The notes: a model not told the origin generated them from the letters alone. 64,000 bases of DNA from Perognathus longimembris pacificus (GCF_023159225.1 NC_063167.1:9083734-9147733), one strand, 5' to 3'; positions 49,636 through 61,452 are shown, counted from the first letter of the stretch. Translations and numbers: made by a program.

Positions 49636-50420
49636 GGGTGGATGGATGGATGGGTGGATTGGATAGGTGGGTGGGTGAGTAGAGGGATGGATGGGTGGAT
49701 GGATGGGTGGGTGGGTGGATGGATGGGTGGATGGATGGATGGATGGGTGGATAGGTGGGTGGGTGGGTGGATGGGTGGATTGGATAGGTGGGTGGGTGAG
49801 TAGAGGGATGGATGGGTGGATGGATGGGTGGGTGGGTGGATGGATGGGTGGATGGATAGGTGGGTGGGTGGATGGGTGGATTGGATAGGTGGGTGGGTGA
49901 GTAGAGGGATGGATGGGTGGATGGATGGGTGGGTGGATAGGTGGGTGGGTGAGTGGATGGATGGATTGGATAGGTGGGTGGGTGAGTAGAGGGATGGATG
50001 GGTGGGTGGATGGATGGGTGGATGGATAGGTGGGTGGGTGGATGGGTGGATGGATGGGTGGGTGGATGGATGGGTGGGTGGATAGGTGGATGGGTGGGTG
50101 GGTGGATGGATGGGTGGGTGGATAGGTGGGTGGGTGGATGGGTGGATGGATGGGTGGGTGGGTGGATGGATGGGTGGGTGGGTGGATGGATGGGTGGATT
50201 GGATAGGTGGGTGGGTGAGTAGAGGGATGGATGGGTGGATGGGTGGATAGGTGGGTGGGTGGATAGATGGGTGGATGGATAGGTGGGTGGGTGGATGGAT
50301 GGGTGGATGGATAGGTGGGTGGGTGGATGGATGGGTGGATGGATGGGTGGGTGGATGGATAGGTGGGTGGGTGGATGGATGGGTGGATGGATGGGTAGGT
50401 GGGTGGATGGATGGGTGGAT
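49636..50420. repeat. GGAT/GGGT tetranucleotide satellite with higher-order structure
   Basis: 785 bp of TGGATGGATGGGTGGG units. A marker phrase starting 'ggattggataggtgggtggg' appears at 49656, 49777, 49878, 49963 and 50196, four of the five followed by 'gagtagagggatgg'. Long open frames on the minus strand (Pro/His/Ser/Thr-rich) exist only because the repeat lacks stops. Confidence 0.96.
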
Positions 50421-50649
50421 CCACCAACTTCCAGCCATAAAATGAAAAATCAATGATACACAAGCCCAGAACTTCCATCCCAGTGAATCCACATTTATCT
50501 GGAACGATGGCTGTTCGCACCAGCTGTATGGATCGTTTAAAGAGCCAGATGCCAGTGGCTCACACTTGCAATTCTGGATATTTCATTAAATAGAATCAGA
50601 CAACATTTGTATGTGGTTTCTAGTTAATTAATTTTTTTTCTTTTTCTTT

Positions 50650-50740
50650 TTGGTGCTGGTTCTCATAATCTCCCTTGCCTTTTCCCACTCGTAGCTGGTG
50701 CTCTACCACTTGAGCCACACCTCCAATTCCTCTATTTAAC
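50650..50740 (-). mobile_element. tRNA-like SINE fragment
   Basis: 'gctctaccacttgagccaca' and 'tttttggtgctggttctcat'. A plus-strand ID-like scrap follows at 50772-50830 (degraded). Confidence 0.5.
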
Positions 50741-51639
50741 TTTTTTTGCATTTATATTTAACCTTTATATGGGCTGAGGTATAACACACATGCACAAGGC
50801 TCTGGTTTCTAGCCCCTCGCACCATAAGAAAAGCAACAGACTCACATTTTCATAAGAAGTGACAAGAGTTTAACGTTCTTATTATTCCACCTCAAAAGTA
50901 AGAGCATACATTCCTAGCAAACAGATCCAGCATTTTAATAACCAAACAGTACAATTCTATCTTACAGACTTGATTTTTGAGTCATAAAAAAATCCTTATC
51001 AACGATTTACTATAAGGACAAGATGGAACTGTTTTAGGACTTTTCTATTCCAAAGCTTAGGAAGTAAATTCGCAGAAATTCTATTGCCTCAAGTTGAAAG
51101 ACAGTTAAGTTTGGAAATGGCTCTTTTCCTAAAATGTCCTTCCAAAGCACCTTCGTTCTTTCTCGCTCACTTTTTCCCATTCTTTCATGCCAACAAAGCC
51201 AGCCATTTTTCTTTTATCTGTGAACACTTAGCTTTGAGATTACTCCTATGGGGAAAAAAAAATACCTTAACCACAGTAGTAAACAGTTAAACGCTGAAAA
51301 AAAAAAATCAGTGCTCTTGAGCTCACAACCATCTTTCTGTTAGAGGTATATCTTTCAGAGGGGAGGACATTTTGGCCTTGTTGGGTGGAGCCGTCTTTGG
51401 CTCCGTGTAGCTCTCGGTCTGGTGAATCTCAATGAGTGTCGTCCTCGTCTGATTTTCCAGTGGCTCATGGTTGTGTTTCGGGGTATTCCTTTAGGCTAGT
51501 TTTAACGATGTAGTGAGGTAGAAGGTTGACGTCTTCCGTTTCACGCATCTCTCGTGTATCAGATCGACTTTAGTAGTGGAGAGTTGAAGAGAGATGCCGC
51601 CATGACGAGGCGTCCTTCTCTTCAGCTTGTAAAGCAATT

Positions 51640-51825
51640 TTCGTGGTGGTGCTAAGGTTTGAACTCAGGGCTTCCTGCTTGCTGGACAGATGATCTACCC
51701 TTCAGGCACTCCCCCAGCCCGTTTTGCTTTTCAGATAGTCTCACATTTTACCCAGGGGCAGCTTCCAGGCCCTGAGTTCAAGCCCCCCAATACTGGCACC
51801 CAAAAACAAACAAAAATCAAACTTG
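51640..51825. mobile_element. ID-like fragments in both orientations
   Basis: 51640-51722 is minus-strand ('aggtttgaactcagggcttc'). 51755-51825 is plus-strand ('ccaggccctgagttcaagcc') with a CAAAAACAAAC tail. Confidence 0.65.
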
Positions 51826-52859
51826 GGCTGCAGCCTGCACAGTCAGACCCAGCCTGGGCTGCGGGTGCCTGACTTCTTCCCGCGCTTTCCCGGGGATCCA
51901 GACTGCCGGCCGGGTTTGAGACTTCAGCTCTGTGGTTTCCAATTCTTGTTTTGCCACCCGCCAGCTAACTTTTGGGGGCTCGCTGCTGCTGACCCCCTCC
52001 CTAACCCAGGTCTGCTCGGTGGCTACATAATCTCTAAGCTGGGAATAAGGAGTTGGAGGTGGGGGGCGGGGGGAATGTCCGGTGCTCACAGCGGATCCCT
52101 TAACTTGGGGAGGCTGAGAAGGAGGGGATGGCAGCTCAAGGCCCACAGAAAGTTCACAAGACCCTTGCCAACCTCGGACGGGGCATCGCGATGCCAGCCT
52201 CTCCTCCCAGGCCGCACAGGCGGGAGACAGCGCACGGTCTGAGCTAGGCAGGTGATGGCTCAGTGCACACCTGAGCGAGAACGGGGGGGCCTTGCCCTAA
52301 AGTAACCAATGAGAAAGAGGGCTGGGGGCGTGGCCCTACTCCAGCCCACCCCCAAATCGACGGGCCTCAGGCCTGAGCTGCCTTCCTGGCTATGGGACAC
52401 GGTAGCCAGGGCCAGGCCAGTGCTGCCCTCCCTGTCCTCCAGAGCGGAGGGACCAGGGCATCAACCGTGTTCTGCCAGACGCTTTCCTGACCCGAGTCCC
52501 AGGCTCGCCCTCGCTGCCCACCATCTACATCCCACAATCTGTCCTGTGCACACCTGGGGGGTTTCCTTTAGGCAGATTTCACATCCTCCATCTGCAAAAA
52601 AAAAAAAAAAAAAAAAAGAAAGAAAGAAAGAAGGTCCCCTGTCGAGAACATTCCTCTGCGCGGCCCAGCCTCCCCTTAACATCTGCTGCTGCCTTTTGGA
52701 TCTGTCGCCTCGATCTCCGTGTCATGCGGGCCGAGGGGTTTCCTGAGACTGGCTCTCCAGAGGATCAAAGCCATGCTCGCCCAGCCCCGCCCGAAGGAAG
52801 AACTGACCTTGAAGTGGGCCTCTGAGAAAGCCCTCCTTCTGCCTGGGCAAGCAAAAGCA

Positions 52860-52886
52860 GCCTGGCGGGGGGGGGGGGGGGGGGGG
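52860..52886. repeat. Long G homopolymer
   Basis: About 22 consecutive G; slippage-prone, so its length in an assembly is unreliable. Confidence 0.9.
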
Positions 52887-53265
52887 AAGGACCTGGCAAT
52901 TTGCAATTCCGCTCCGGGGATGAGTGGGGGGGAAGCAGGGCGGAGGGGAAGGGACGGGCGAGTTTAATGTCAGCCGGCCGAGGGGAGGCCTACTCTATGG
53001 TTTGGATCTTCAGTGTTCCCCAAGAGCTGGCTGGAGAGTGAGAAGTTTAGTCTCCCGCGCTGAGGGGTTAGGGGATCCGCCCGGAAGTGAGGCCTGGGGG
53101 GGAGGAAGTGAGGTCACTGGGAGGCGTGTCTTTGAAGAGTGGTCCTCTCCCTCCTCCTTCTCCCTCTTCCTCTCCCTCTCTCCAGTTCCCCTTCCCCCTC
53201 CTCTCTTCTTCCCTTCACCTCCCCCCCTTCCTGGCCACCATGAAGTCAGCACCTTTCTTCACACA

Positions 53266-53281
53266 CACACACACACACACG

Positions 53282-53322
<41 letters not shown>
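53266..53322. repeat. (CA)n microsatellite
   Basis: CA array with one GCACGC interruption; preceded by a CT-rich tract (53140-53235). No SINE end adjoins it. Confidence 0.95.
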
Positions 53323-53323
<1 letters not shown>

Positions 53324-53934
53324 GTGATGAACCACCAAAGGCTCAAAGCCGTGGGGCCAAGCAGCCACCCACTGGGGCCTCTTGCACACCAGTGCGCCTT
53401 CCCGCCCGCGCGGGCATCGTGTTGGGGCAATGGAACACTGACCCCCACAGGGTCCTTCCGTTTGAGGGGGGGGCCTCCGGCCTGGAGACCCACACAGTCC
53501 CCACCCGTGTGGTCGAGCATCGAATCGCCGGCTGTTTCCTGAACGTCCGCGGTGCCTCTCCTAGACCCGGCGTGGCCGCAGCACAGAAACGTTGTGCAGG
53601 TCAGAGGCCGGGCGAGTTCCCAAGCTGGGCTCACTGTCCTGCCGTGGGTGTGGGGAGGCAGAGACGGGGAGGGGGCCGGGGGCGAGTTCTGGAAGCTGCT
53701 CTCCTAAGCCACCCACCCCTCCTCCTGACCTCATCCCACCTTAACTCACCCCCAAGTACCCTCCGAATCCCCTAACAATGGCAGAGCCTCACCAAAGGAA
53801 TTTGGGGTGTACATAAATATTCAGCGTACGACCTCCTCCACGCTCATCCTGCTTCCTCTTTGCCACCTTTGACCTGGGCCCGGGTGGCAGTCTCCTCACT
53901 GGCTGCCTTGCCGCCCTCCCGCCTTGCCCATCCT

Positions 53935-54165
53935 TCCGTGGTGATTCCCGCCTCAGGACCTTTGCACGTGTGGCTCTTCTCCAACCCCTCCGGTCTTCAC
54001 GAAAAGGCAGAAAGGCCTTTCTCGACCCTCTGTCGGTATGCCTACATGGTGTGGTTAGATTTCTCTGGGCATCTCTTGTCGTCCATCTCTCCATCCTCCC
54101 AATGGCTGCCTCCGAAGTGGCTGGGATTACAGACATCAGCTACCGTGCCTGACCGAGAGGCCTCC
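53935..54165. repeat. L2-like fragment followed by a B1-like monomer
   Basis: 'cctcaggacctttgcacgtg' (53954) matches the L2-like signature at the window start. 'gctgcctccgaagtggctgg' and 'gattacagacatcagctacc' (54100-54150) are a minus-strand B1-like end. Confidence 0.5.
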
Positions 54166-55674
54166 AGAGGGAAGGGGGTGAGGTGGGAAGTGGAAGGCGG
54201 GGTGGGCTCCATGGTTATCCGGGGGAGGTGGGAGCATGGGAAGCTGGTCCCCGCACACCGCAACCCCCCGAGATGTGCATCCATCTTCCTGCTAACCCAC
54301 CCGGGTCTCTCGAGGCACGGGGCAGGGCCCTGCCGGCCCGGCCCCGAAGTGGGTGGGCCGGCCGGCCTCTGGAGCCGCTGCTCCGTCGATCTGATGGGCA
54401 CGGGCGGGGGGGGGGGTGGACGGTGCTATGGAGAAGATTGTGACCGGAGCAGGGGACGGGGGGGGGGGGGCGAGGCAGGGAGGACCCCATGAAGGAAGGC
54501 CCTGGGAAGAGGCAGCAGCAAGCCGGGGAACCCGCGGAGTGCAGGGGGGGGGGGCTGCGAGGCGATGCCTGAGCCCCGCGGGGGCCTGCAGGGGTGTGAC
54601 TGTGGGCGTCGAGGTGGCAGAGGGGGTGCCGGGCCCCTCCCTCCGGGCGGAGCTGGGGCTCAGCTCAGGGTGCCGGGAGCAGGGGAGGACCGGCGTCAGG
54701 TACGAGATAAGTCACGTTGGGCCTGCGAGATAACCGAGGAGTCGACAGCAAGCGCGCCAGCCCCGGCCCTGGGCTGCCCGGCTGAGGAAGGGCAGTGCCT
54801 GTGTGCTCAGGGTGGGGTGGCAGGCCCCCCGAGTCCCCCCCAGAGTCCAGACCCAGGCCACCAGGCCAGAGTGCACTCCAGCACTGGTCACGGGAGGCCG
54901 GCGGGGCAAGGCCTGGGTGACGGAGGCCCGCAGGGGAGGACCGGAGGCTCGAGGCTGACGCCCGGTCACTGGGGGCAGCAGAGACTCGGGGAAGCAGCCG
55001 GGTCCCAGGCATGGCGGCATTGGGGGTGACGAGGCCTCCTGGGCCCTCTCTGTGCTCTGTCAGGCGTCTCGTTCCATGTTAGATCGGAAGAGATTATTTC
55101 TGGTTTCCTCTTCCTCTTGGCACCATGAGAACACTGCTGCCACGACCTCGAGGCCCGGGTTCAAATCCTGGCTCAGCCTCTCACCACGGTGACCTGGGGC
55201 AGAGTCCCTGGGGGCCCCACCCCCGGGGTGTCTGTCTCATGTGACCAAGAGCCCTGCCTTGGGGGGGGGTGATTAAGTGTCCACAGCCCCCCCCCCCCGC
55301 CCCGCTGACCAAATCCTGGCCGGGAGGCAACTCTCACCCCCAAGTCCAAGCTGCTGTACCTGAAAACAAGGAGCTCAGAGCAGGGCGTCCGGGCTGTCAC
55401 ACCCCAGCCACGCCGCGAGAACCCCTGGACTGAGAGGTGGGGGTGCAGGTCAGCTGTGCTCAGCCAGCACCAAGGGCCCGGGAGACAGCAGCGTCCCTGC
55501 CACGTTAGATACCTAGAGACAATCATTTCTTCACACCCCATGCTTTGGTGGACACTTTGGGGTACCCAGTGTGATATGGGGCACAGAGCTGGCTACGTGA
55601 ACTACCTTTGGGGGCCCAGTGAAAACACCAGTTTATTATTATTATTTATTATTATTATTATGACCGTTGCTCTG

Positions 55675-55932
55675 CGTGCCAGTGCTAGGATTTGAACTCA
55701 GGACCCGGGCATTGTCCCTCAGCTTTTTTCACTCAAAGCTTGTGCTCTACCACTTGAGCCACAGTTCTACTTCTGGGTTTTTATTTTTTGGGGTTTTTTT
55801 TTGGTATGGTTCATTGGAGATAAGAGTCTCACAGACTTTCCCTGCCCCGGCTGGCTTTGAACCATGAACCTCCGGTCTCAGCCTCCTGAGTAGGTAAGGA
55901 TTCCATCAGGCGTGAGCCACCACTGCCCGGCC
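55675..55932 (-). mobile_element. Type A SINE
   Basis: 'gctaggatttgaactcagga', 'ctctaccacttgagccacag' and 'ggagataagagtctcacaga', to 'caggcgtgagccaccactgc'. The linker carries an extra T-rich insert (55775-55800). An (ATT)n tract precedes it (55636-55660). Confidence 0.9.
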
Positions 55933-56489
55933 CATTTCCAGTTCTAAACAACACATAAAACTGCCAGCGAGCCCGGCAGAGTGACGTGTTCCAGGCCGTG
56001 TCTTCTGATCGTGATTACATGGGGTTGTTTTGATGTTCGCCCGGGGCAGGGGGAGGACGGTGGGGGCTGGGAGATGCCAGCCCGGATCCCGGTCCCACCG
56101 TGCTGCTGACTCTCCCCGCAGCTGCAGCTGCATATCCGGGGGACGGACGCCTGCAATCCGGGCCCGTGTGGAACGTGGAAGCCCCTGGGCCAGTGGTAGA
56201 GAGGTAGTAAGCCCGGAACGATTTACGACGTCGGAAGCAGTTCCGGAACGTGGGTCAGGGAGATTTCCTCGGCCGACTATGAGCTCCGGGCCCGGCCGGT
56301 GCCAGGCTGGACAGAACACAGACTGTGAGTCAGGGGTTGGGTTTTAGTGTCTGCACGCCCTGTTCCTCCGTGCCGGCTGTGCCTCTGCTCAGAGGAGCCT
56401 CAGTGGAACCCCCGGGGAACCCCATGTTCAGAGACCCCGGCGCCTGTTTGGGTGCGGCCCAGGGTGACACAGGCCCACTGTGTCCATCT

Positions 56490-56575
56490 GTGAGTTAGGA
56501 CGAGTTCTGTTCCGATTCTCATTTTACAGATGGGGAAACTGAGGCTGGAGCCCGGCGATCCCTTGCCCCACCCCC
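56490..56575 (-). repeat. MIR-like element, antisense
   Basis: 'cattttacagatggggaaac' followed by 'tgaggctggagcccgg' is the reverse complement of the MIR core. Confidence 0.7.
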
Positions 56576-56959
56576 ACCCCCTTCCTGGGTCACCGTGGCT
56601 CCCGGGACCTGACATCCCAGAGCTGAGCGGATGAGCGTGGAGACGGGGAAATCGAGGCAGGCGAACCCCGCTGCTCAAGCTCCCGAGGTGGGCTGGGACT
56701 TTGGGCCTCAGACTGAAACCTCCAAGCCCTGGGGTTGCGGGGTGAGAGGGGACCGTGCATGATGTTTAAACAGCACCTAAAGTCTGGAACCTTCCTCCTG
56801 CGACTGTGGGCAGCCCTCATCATCACTCAGAGGGACTGCAAAACGCGCCCAGGTGTGATTCCCGCACCGAACTGTCCCCGCCCCACTGGAGGAGCAGGGG
56901 GCTGGCCACGCGGCCTGGCCCCCAAACTGACCAGGAAGCTCCGGGCGAACAGATGACCC

Positions 56960-57150
56960 CTCCCTTTGTTAGTGTCCCTCCCTCCCCGCCCTCTCTCCCC
57001 TCTTCCTCTCCTTGCTGTTTTCTCTTTCTCTATTTCTTCCTCTGCCTCCCTCTGCCTCTCTTTTTCTGTCTCCTTTTCTCTTCCTCTTGTTTTCTCTGTC
57101 TCTGTGTGTGAGAGAAAGAGAGAGAGAGAGAGAGAGTGTGTGTGTGTGCC
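56960..57150. repeat. CT-rich tract ending in (GA)n(GT)n
   Basis: About 140 bp pyrimidine-rich, then AGAGAG (57115-57135) and a GT run. Reads open in several frames but is simple sequence. Confidence 0.9.
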
Positions 57151-57597
57151 TTTCCCCATTCCTCTCTCTCTTCTTATCGATCTGCCTGTCTCTCTCTGTC
57201 ACAGAAAGTTAGGACCCCATGCTCCCCAGGTGTAGGGTTGTCCTAGGGATGAAACCCAGTGCAGAGTAGGCAGGGAAGGTGGCTGAAGAAAGTTCTAGAG
57301 CCCTGGACATAAAGCCCTCATGCCCCTGGGGGTGCCAGGGGTGACGGAGTGGCCACTCCCCGTGGGCGCAGATGTAGGGTGTGTCTTCTCTGGAGAAGCC
57401 TTGCCTCCTCCCTGCTGGATTTGTGTCGTGTCGGAGGCAAAACCATCAGCATTCAGTCTTTGGGAACGTGTAGGCATAGACCGATTCTGTAAACAAGTGT
57501 GCGATTTACACACACACACACACCACACCACACAGGAAGGGACAGTTACCTACCCCAGCAGGATCCTTTCATTTGTATAAGCGTCCACAAGGAAATC

Positions 57598-57599
<2 letters not shown>

Positions 57600-57643
<44 letters not shown>

Positions 57644-57726
57644 CCACATGTGCTGGTACCAGGGCTTGAACTTAGGACCTAGGTGCTGTCTCTTAGCTTT
57701 TTCTTTTGCTCAAGGCTGGTGCTCTA
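57600..57726 (-). mobile_element. Type A SINE, 3' part with (GT)n tail, split by an insertion
   Basis: GT array, then 'accagggcttgaacttagga' and 'ttgctcaaggctggtgctct'. It breaks off at 57726 and resumes at 58252. Confidence 0.88.
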
Positions 57727-58251
57727 TTGGGGATTCAGCTGGGCATTGAGGGGGAGAGGGCGGTCCTGAGACGCTGCCTTCCCTCCTGCCCTGGGGCAGT
57801 GTGAAAGCTAGCCACTCCCTCCTTCCGCCTCCAACCGGAAGAGAAGCCCCCGCCCCTCAGCAGCGAGCATTGTGCTACCAGGGCGACCGGAGACCCCAGA
57901 GGCCCATTCCTTAGGGGGCTGTGGTCTCCGCCCATAGAGGAAGTTCGTGACATCACCGTGATGGACAGTCCATTAGCCAATCGTTATTACCCAGTTAGCC
58001 CCTCTCCTTTGCGCGCCTCTGCGGGTATAACTGTTAGCCCCTCCTTTATTAAACCAGAACGCCCCTGAGGCTTCTCCGGGGACCCTGCGCACCCGTGTCT
58101 TCCTTGGCGGGTATGGGGCGCCCTGCGACCACACGCTAACCGAAGCTACATGTGGCCATCGCTCCCACGTGAGAGCGATAAAGGACCACACAAGAAGGGG
58201 CGGCCAGGCCCAGGACCCCCACGCGGAGGGCAAGTAGAGCAAAGCCCGGCA
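57727..58251 (+). mobile_element. 525-bp insertion, LTR-like (possible solo LTR)
   Basis: Interrupts the SINE. The 8-mer GTGCTCTA is present on both sides (57719-57726, 58252-58259). Inside, in order on the plus strand: CCAAT at 57977, TATAA at 58026 and ATTAAA at 58048, the layout of a retroviral LTR. It ends in CA, but the start is TT(GG) and an 8-bp duplication is unusual for ERVs. No viral coding sequence is present. Confidence 0.45.
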
Positions 58252-58392
58252 GTGCTCTACCACTTGGGCCTCAGCTCCACTTCTGGCTTTTTGCTGGTTA
58301 ATGAGAGATAAAAGTCTCATGGGCTTTCCTGCCCGGGCTGGCTTTGAACCACCATCCTCAGATCCCAGCCTCCTGAGTTGCTAGGATGACAC
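58252..58392 (-). mobile_element. Type A SINE, 5' part (continuation of 57648-57726)
   Basis: Starts 'gtgctctaccacttgggcct', continues 'gagataaaagtctcatgggc', 'ctggctttgaaccaccatcc' and 'cctcctgagttgctaggatg'. Confidence 0.88.
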
Positions 58393-59097
58393 GGATGCCG
58401 TCCTAGGCGCGACGTTCTGCCCCCAGCCTGCCCCCCCCCCCCCCCGTGGTGCCCGCCTGTCAGTCACTGGGCGATCTGTGAGATCTTCCTGCACCGTACC
58501 CAGCTCACCTCATAGCCGCCAGAAGGTGAAGAAAGCAGCCTGGGCCGGCGGAGAGAGGCCCTGGTCCTCACGGCTAGCATTCCCTGCAGTGTCCGCCTCG
58601 TGCTTTTTACGAGCTGGGACTCTCCGTCCTGCACCTGCTTCTTAGACAGAGGTGACCAAGCCTGCCGGGAGAGAGGCAGCAGATACAATACACGTGACAT
58701 GACGTGGATGGTCACCAGCTCCACACCCGGGAAGGGTTCTAAGGAATAGAGCGACATAGGTTGGCAAGCGGTTTGTTACAAAGGGCTGGGTTGAGGGCCT
58801 CCGTGTGGAGGTGACCGTTAAGCCACAGATGAGCCGAGGCCCCAGTTGGGCGGCAGGGCTGACTCAAAGACCACACGAGCTCCCATCTGGCAGGCCTAGC
58901 CTTCTGCCGCCAGCTTCCCGGGGCCCCTGGGTTCCCCGGCTGACACTTGACCATGCCCTTCCAGTCCTCCAGCTTTCTCCTCCTCTGTGTGTTGAGCTGC
59001 TGGTCCCTAGCAGCTCCAGTCCCCACCCCATCCTTCCAACGACCCCGTGGTTACAGCTGTGAGTCTCCTGCATTCTGACCCCATCTGGCCACACCTG

Positions 59098-59275
59098 GGG
59101 AGCAGGAAAAACTGATTGGCTGGCCTGTGCCACACCCTCAAGAAAACAGGAGGAACTGATTGGATGGGCTGTGCCAACACTGCCAAGAAATAGGATGAAT
59201 TGATTGGCTGGCCCAAGGCCCCGCCCTCTTGGAAACAGGAAGTTATGATTGGCTGACCAGGGCCTCCAAAGACCT
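59098..59275. repeat. 44-bp tandem array with ATTGG (inverted CCAAT) in each copy
   Basis: Four copies; 'gattgg' at 59114, 59158, 59202 and 59247 (spacing 44, 44, 45). Units share a 'caggaggaactgattgg'-like core followed by 'ctggcctgtgcc'-like sequence. Confidence 0.88.
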
Positions 59276-59356
59276 GGGTGTTAACCTGTGCAACTAGCAG
59301 CATGGATAGTCTAAAGAGACACCAGCGGCCTATTTCACAAAAGGTAGCTTCGTTTA

Positions 59357-59595
59357 CCTGTATGGGATTTTTTTTTTTTTTTTTTTTTGGCCAGTCCTGG
59401 GCCTTGGACTCCAGGCCTGAGCACACTGTCCCTGGCTTCTTCCCGCTCAAGGCTAGCACTCCGCCACTTGAGCCACAGCGCCGCTTCTGGCCGTTTTCTG
59501 TATATGTGGTGCTGGGGAATCGAACCTAGGGCCTCGTGTATCCGAGGCAGGCACTCTTGCCACTAGGCCATATCCCCAGCCCTGTATGGGATTTT
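59357..59595 (-). mobile_element. Type B SINE, full length, with 15-bp target-site duplication
   Basis: T-run, then 'ggccagtcctgggccttgga', 'gccacttgagccacagcgcc', 'tatatgtggtgctggggaat' and 'ctaggccatatccccagc'. CCTGTATGGGATTTT lies at both ends (59357-59371, 59581-59595). The perfect duplication implies a recent insertion. Confidence 0.96.
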
Positions 59596-61105
59596 CTTAT
59601 TGGTATTGAAGTTGTTTTTTTAAAGAAAAGTCATGCCTGGTTCTCGGTTGTTTTCTCTGAGATGCCTACACCGCATGGCCCATTCCCGCACTGAGCACTC
59701 TGCTGAGGTTTGTTAAATATCTGACTGCAGAAAAAGAGGCAGCCTACTAACCACAGTGCCTTGAGTCCTGCCCACCAGGGCCCACGTTTACCAGGCAACA
59801 TCAGCTCAGAGGAGTGGCTAGGGTTTTATCATTTGTGTGCTGGTTGGTTGGCCTGGAAGTTTCTTTCGGCTCCAGGAGGGGTCTTGTCCCCTTCCTGATC
59901 CTCCGCTCCAGTGTTTCCATTTTGTTCCAGAATGTTTGGAGAACCACCACTTCAGGTCATCTTTGGGATTTGAACACCCTGAGGGTTTGAGAGGATGTCC
60001 AGTTCACTCCTGGCCTCAGGAGACAGAGATGTAAGACCAAGTATGTAGCAGGCAGGACTCAAGTTTGTGGGGTAAAATGCCAGCCCCTGTCACTGGCTGC
60101 CCAGCTCACAGAGGGCAGAGCCTTGACAGAAGACAGGGTGAAGGCAGCCACAGGAGTCGAGCCACGGCGGCCAAGAAGTTGGCACTGAGCTTTGACCCTC
60201 CCCGTCCAAGGCAGCTGACTTGAGGGGGTGACGTTTGTCCTTGCCGGTGTGCGGTCTGGAAAAAGCTATTGTAAAGCCGGACTCGGGGCAGGTGAGGGGC
60301 GAGGATAGACTCTGGCCTGGGCTATCTGGTTCCCAGCCTACTCTGCTACTTATTAACGTGAGACTCAGGGCACACTACAGGAACCTTTCTGAACTTCCAT
60401 GTCCACGTGCGTAGCACGTTGGGATGGGGGGGTGGTGAGGGGATCGTCATCCAACCGTGAGGAGAACAGGAGACCCGCCAGGCTGGGCGGACGCATTTGC
60501 TGCGAGTTAGCTGTTCTTGAGATTGGAAAGGCCCAAGTTTGGAGTCGTACTCGGATTCGATTCTATTCCCAGTCCATGCAAAGCAGTCAGGACTGCTTGG
60601 GGCTGCACTGCAGACAGAGCGATGTCTCTCTCCCCATCCCATAGGCCCCCATCCAGCCCCCCAGTACCTGTAGCTTGTTCCCTCACATGGGGACCTTGAG
60701 ATTGTCCCCGGGTCCCGGGTGAGGGTCTATGAGGTTTCCCTCCAGAAGTAGGGACTCTCCATTTAGGGTCCCTGGCTTTGAACGCAGATTAAGAATTTCT
60801 AGTGAAGTCACGATGGGAAGAAGACTTGGTGGCGCTTTATTTGGGTAAACAAGCAGGCAAGCAAGCAAGCGGACAAGCAGAAAAGCAGAGGCACACTCGG
60901 AGTGTGGGTGCCCTCAAAGGGAGCGACACTGAGCTCTTTCACATCAGGGGTTATGTATGTGATAAAGGCAGGGTCTGACTTAAAGTTAGGGGCGAAGATA
61001 GGTGCTTATCTTTGCGCTTTACTTGTTCATTACTTTGGCTCAGGATCTCTAAGACTTGCCTGTACTTTAAATATCTGCCTATTATGTTTAGATATCCCTT
61101 TTAGG

Positions 61106-61133
61106 AAAGAATGCATCCTGCCGTGTATTAAGT

Positions 61134-61177
<44 letters not shown>

Positions 61178-61452
61178 TTGTGCAGGTCCTAGTGCTTGAA
61201 CTGTCCCCTAGCTTCTTTTGCTCAAGGCTAGCACTGCCACTTGAGCCACAGCGCCACTTCTGGCTTTTTGGTCATGTTATTAGAGATAAGAATCCATGGG
61301 ATTTTCCTGCCCAGGCTGGCTTCAAATTATGGTCCTTAGATCTCAGCCTCCCAGGTAGCTGCATTACAGTGGCGTAAGCCACTGGGCGCCCAGCCTTCCA
61401 TATATCCTACAGCTGGGTGTGTCTACCCTTGAGATAAAGAATGCATCCTGCC
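61106..61452 (-). mobile_element. Type A SINE with (GT)n tail inside a 17-bp direct repeat
   Basis: AAAGAATGCATCCTGCC occurs at 61106-61122 and 61436-61452. Between them are a (GT)n array (61136-61174), a minus-strand SINE (61181-61393) and 42 bp of non-SINE sequence on the SINE's 5' side. Confidence 0.85.

Noticed and set aside
49615..50520. ~300-codon Pro/His/Thr-rich minus-strand open frames
   Set aside because: Two frames are open at once across the GGAT/GGGT satellite, which shows a repeat artefact rather than a protein.
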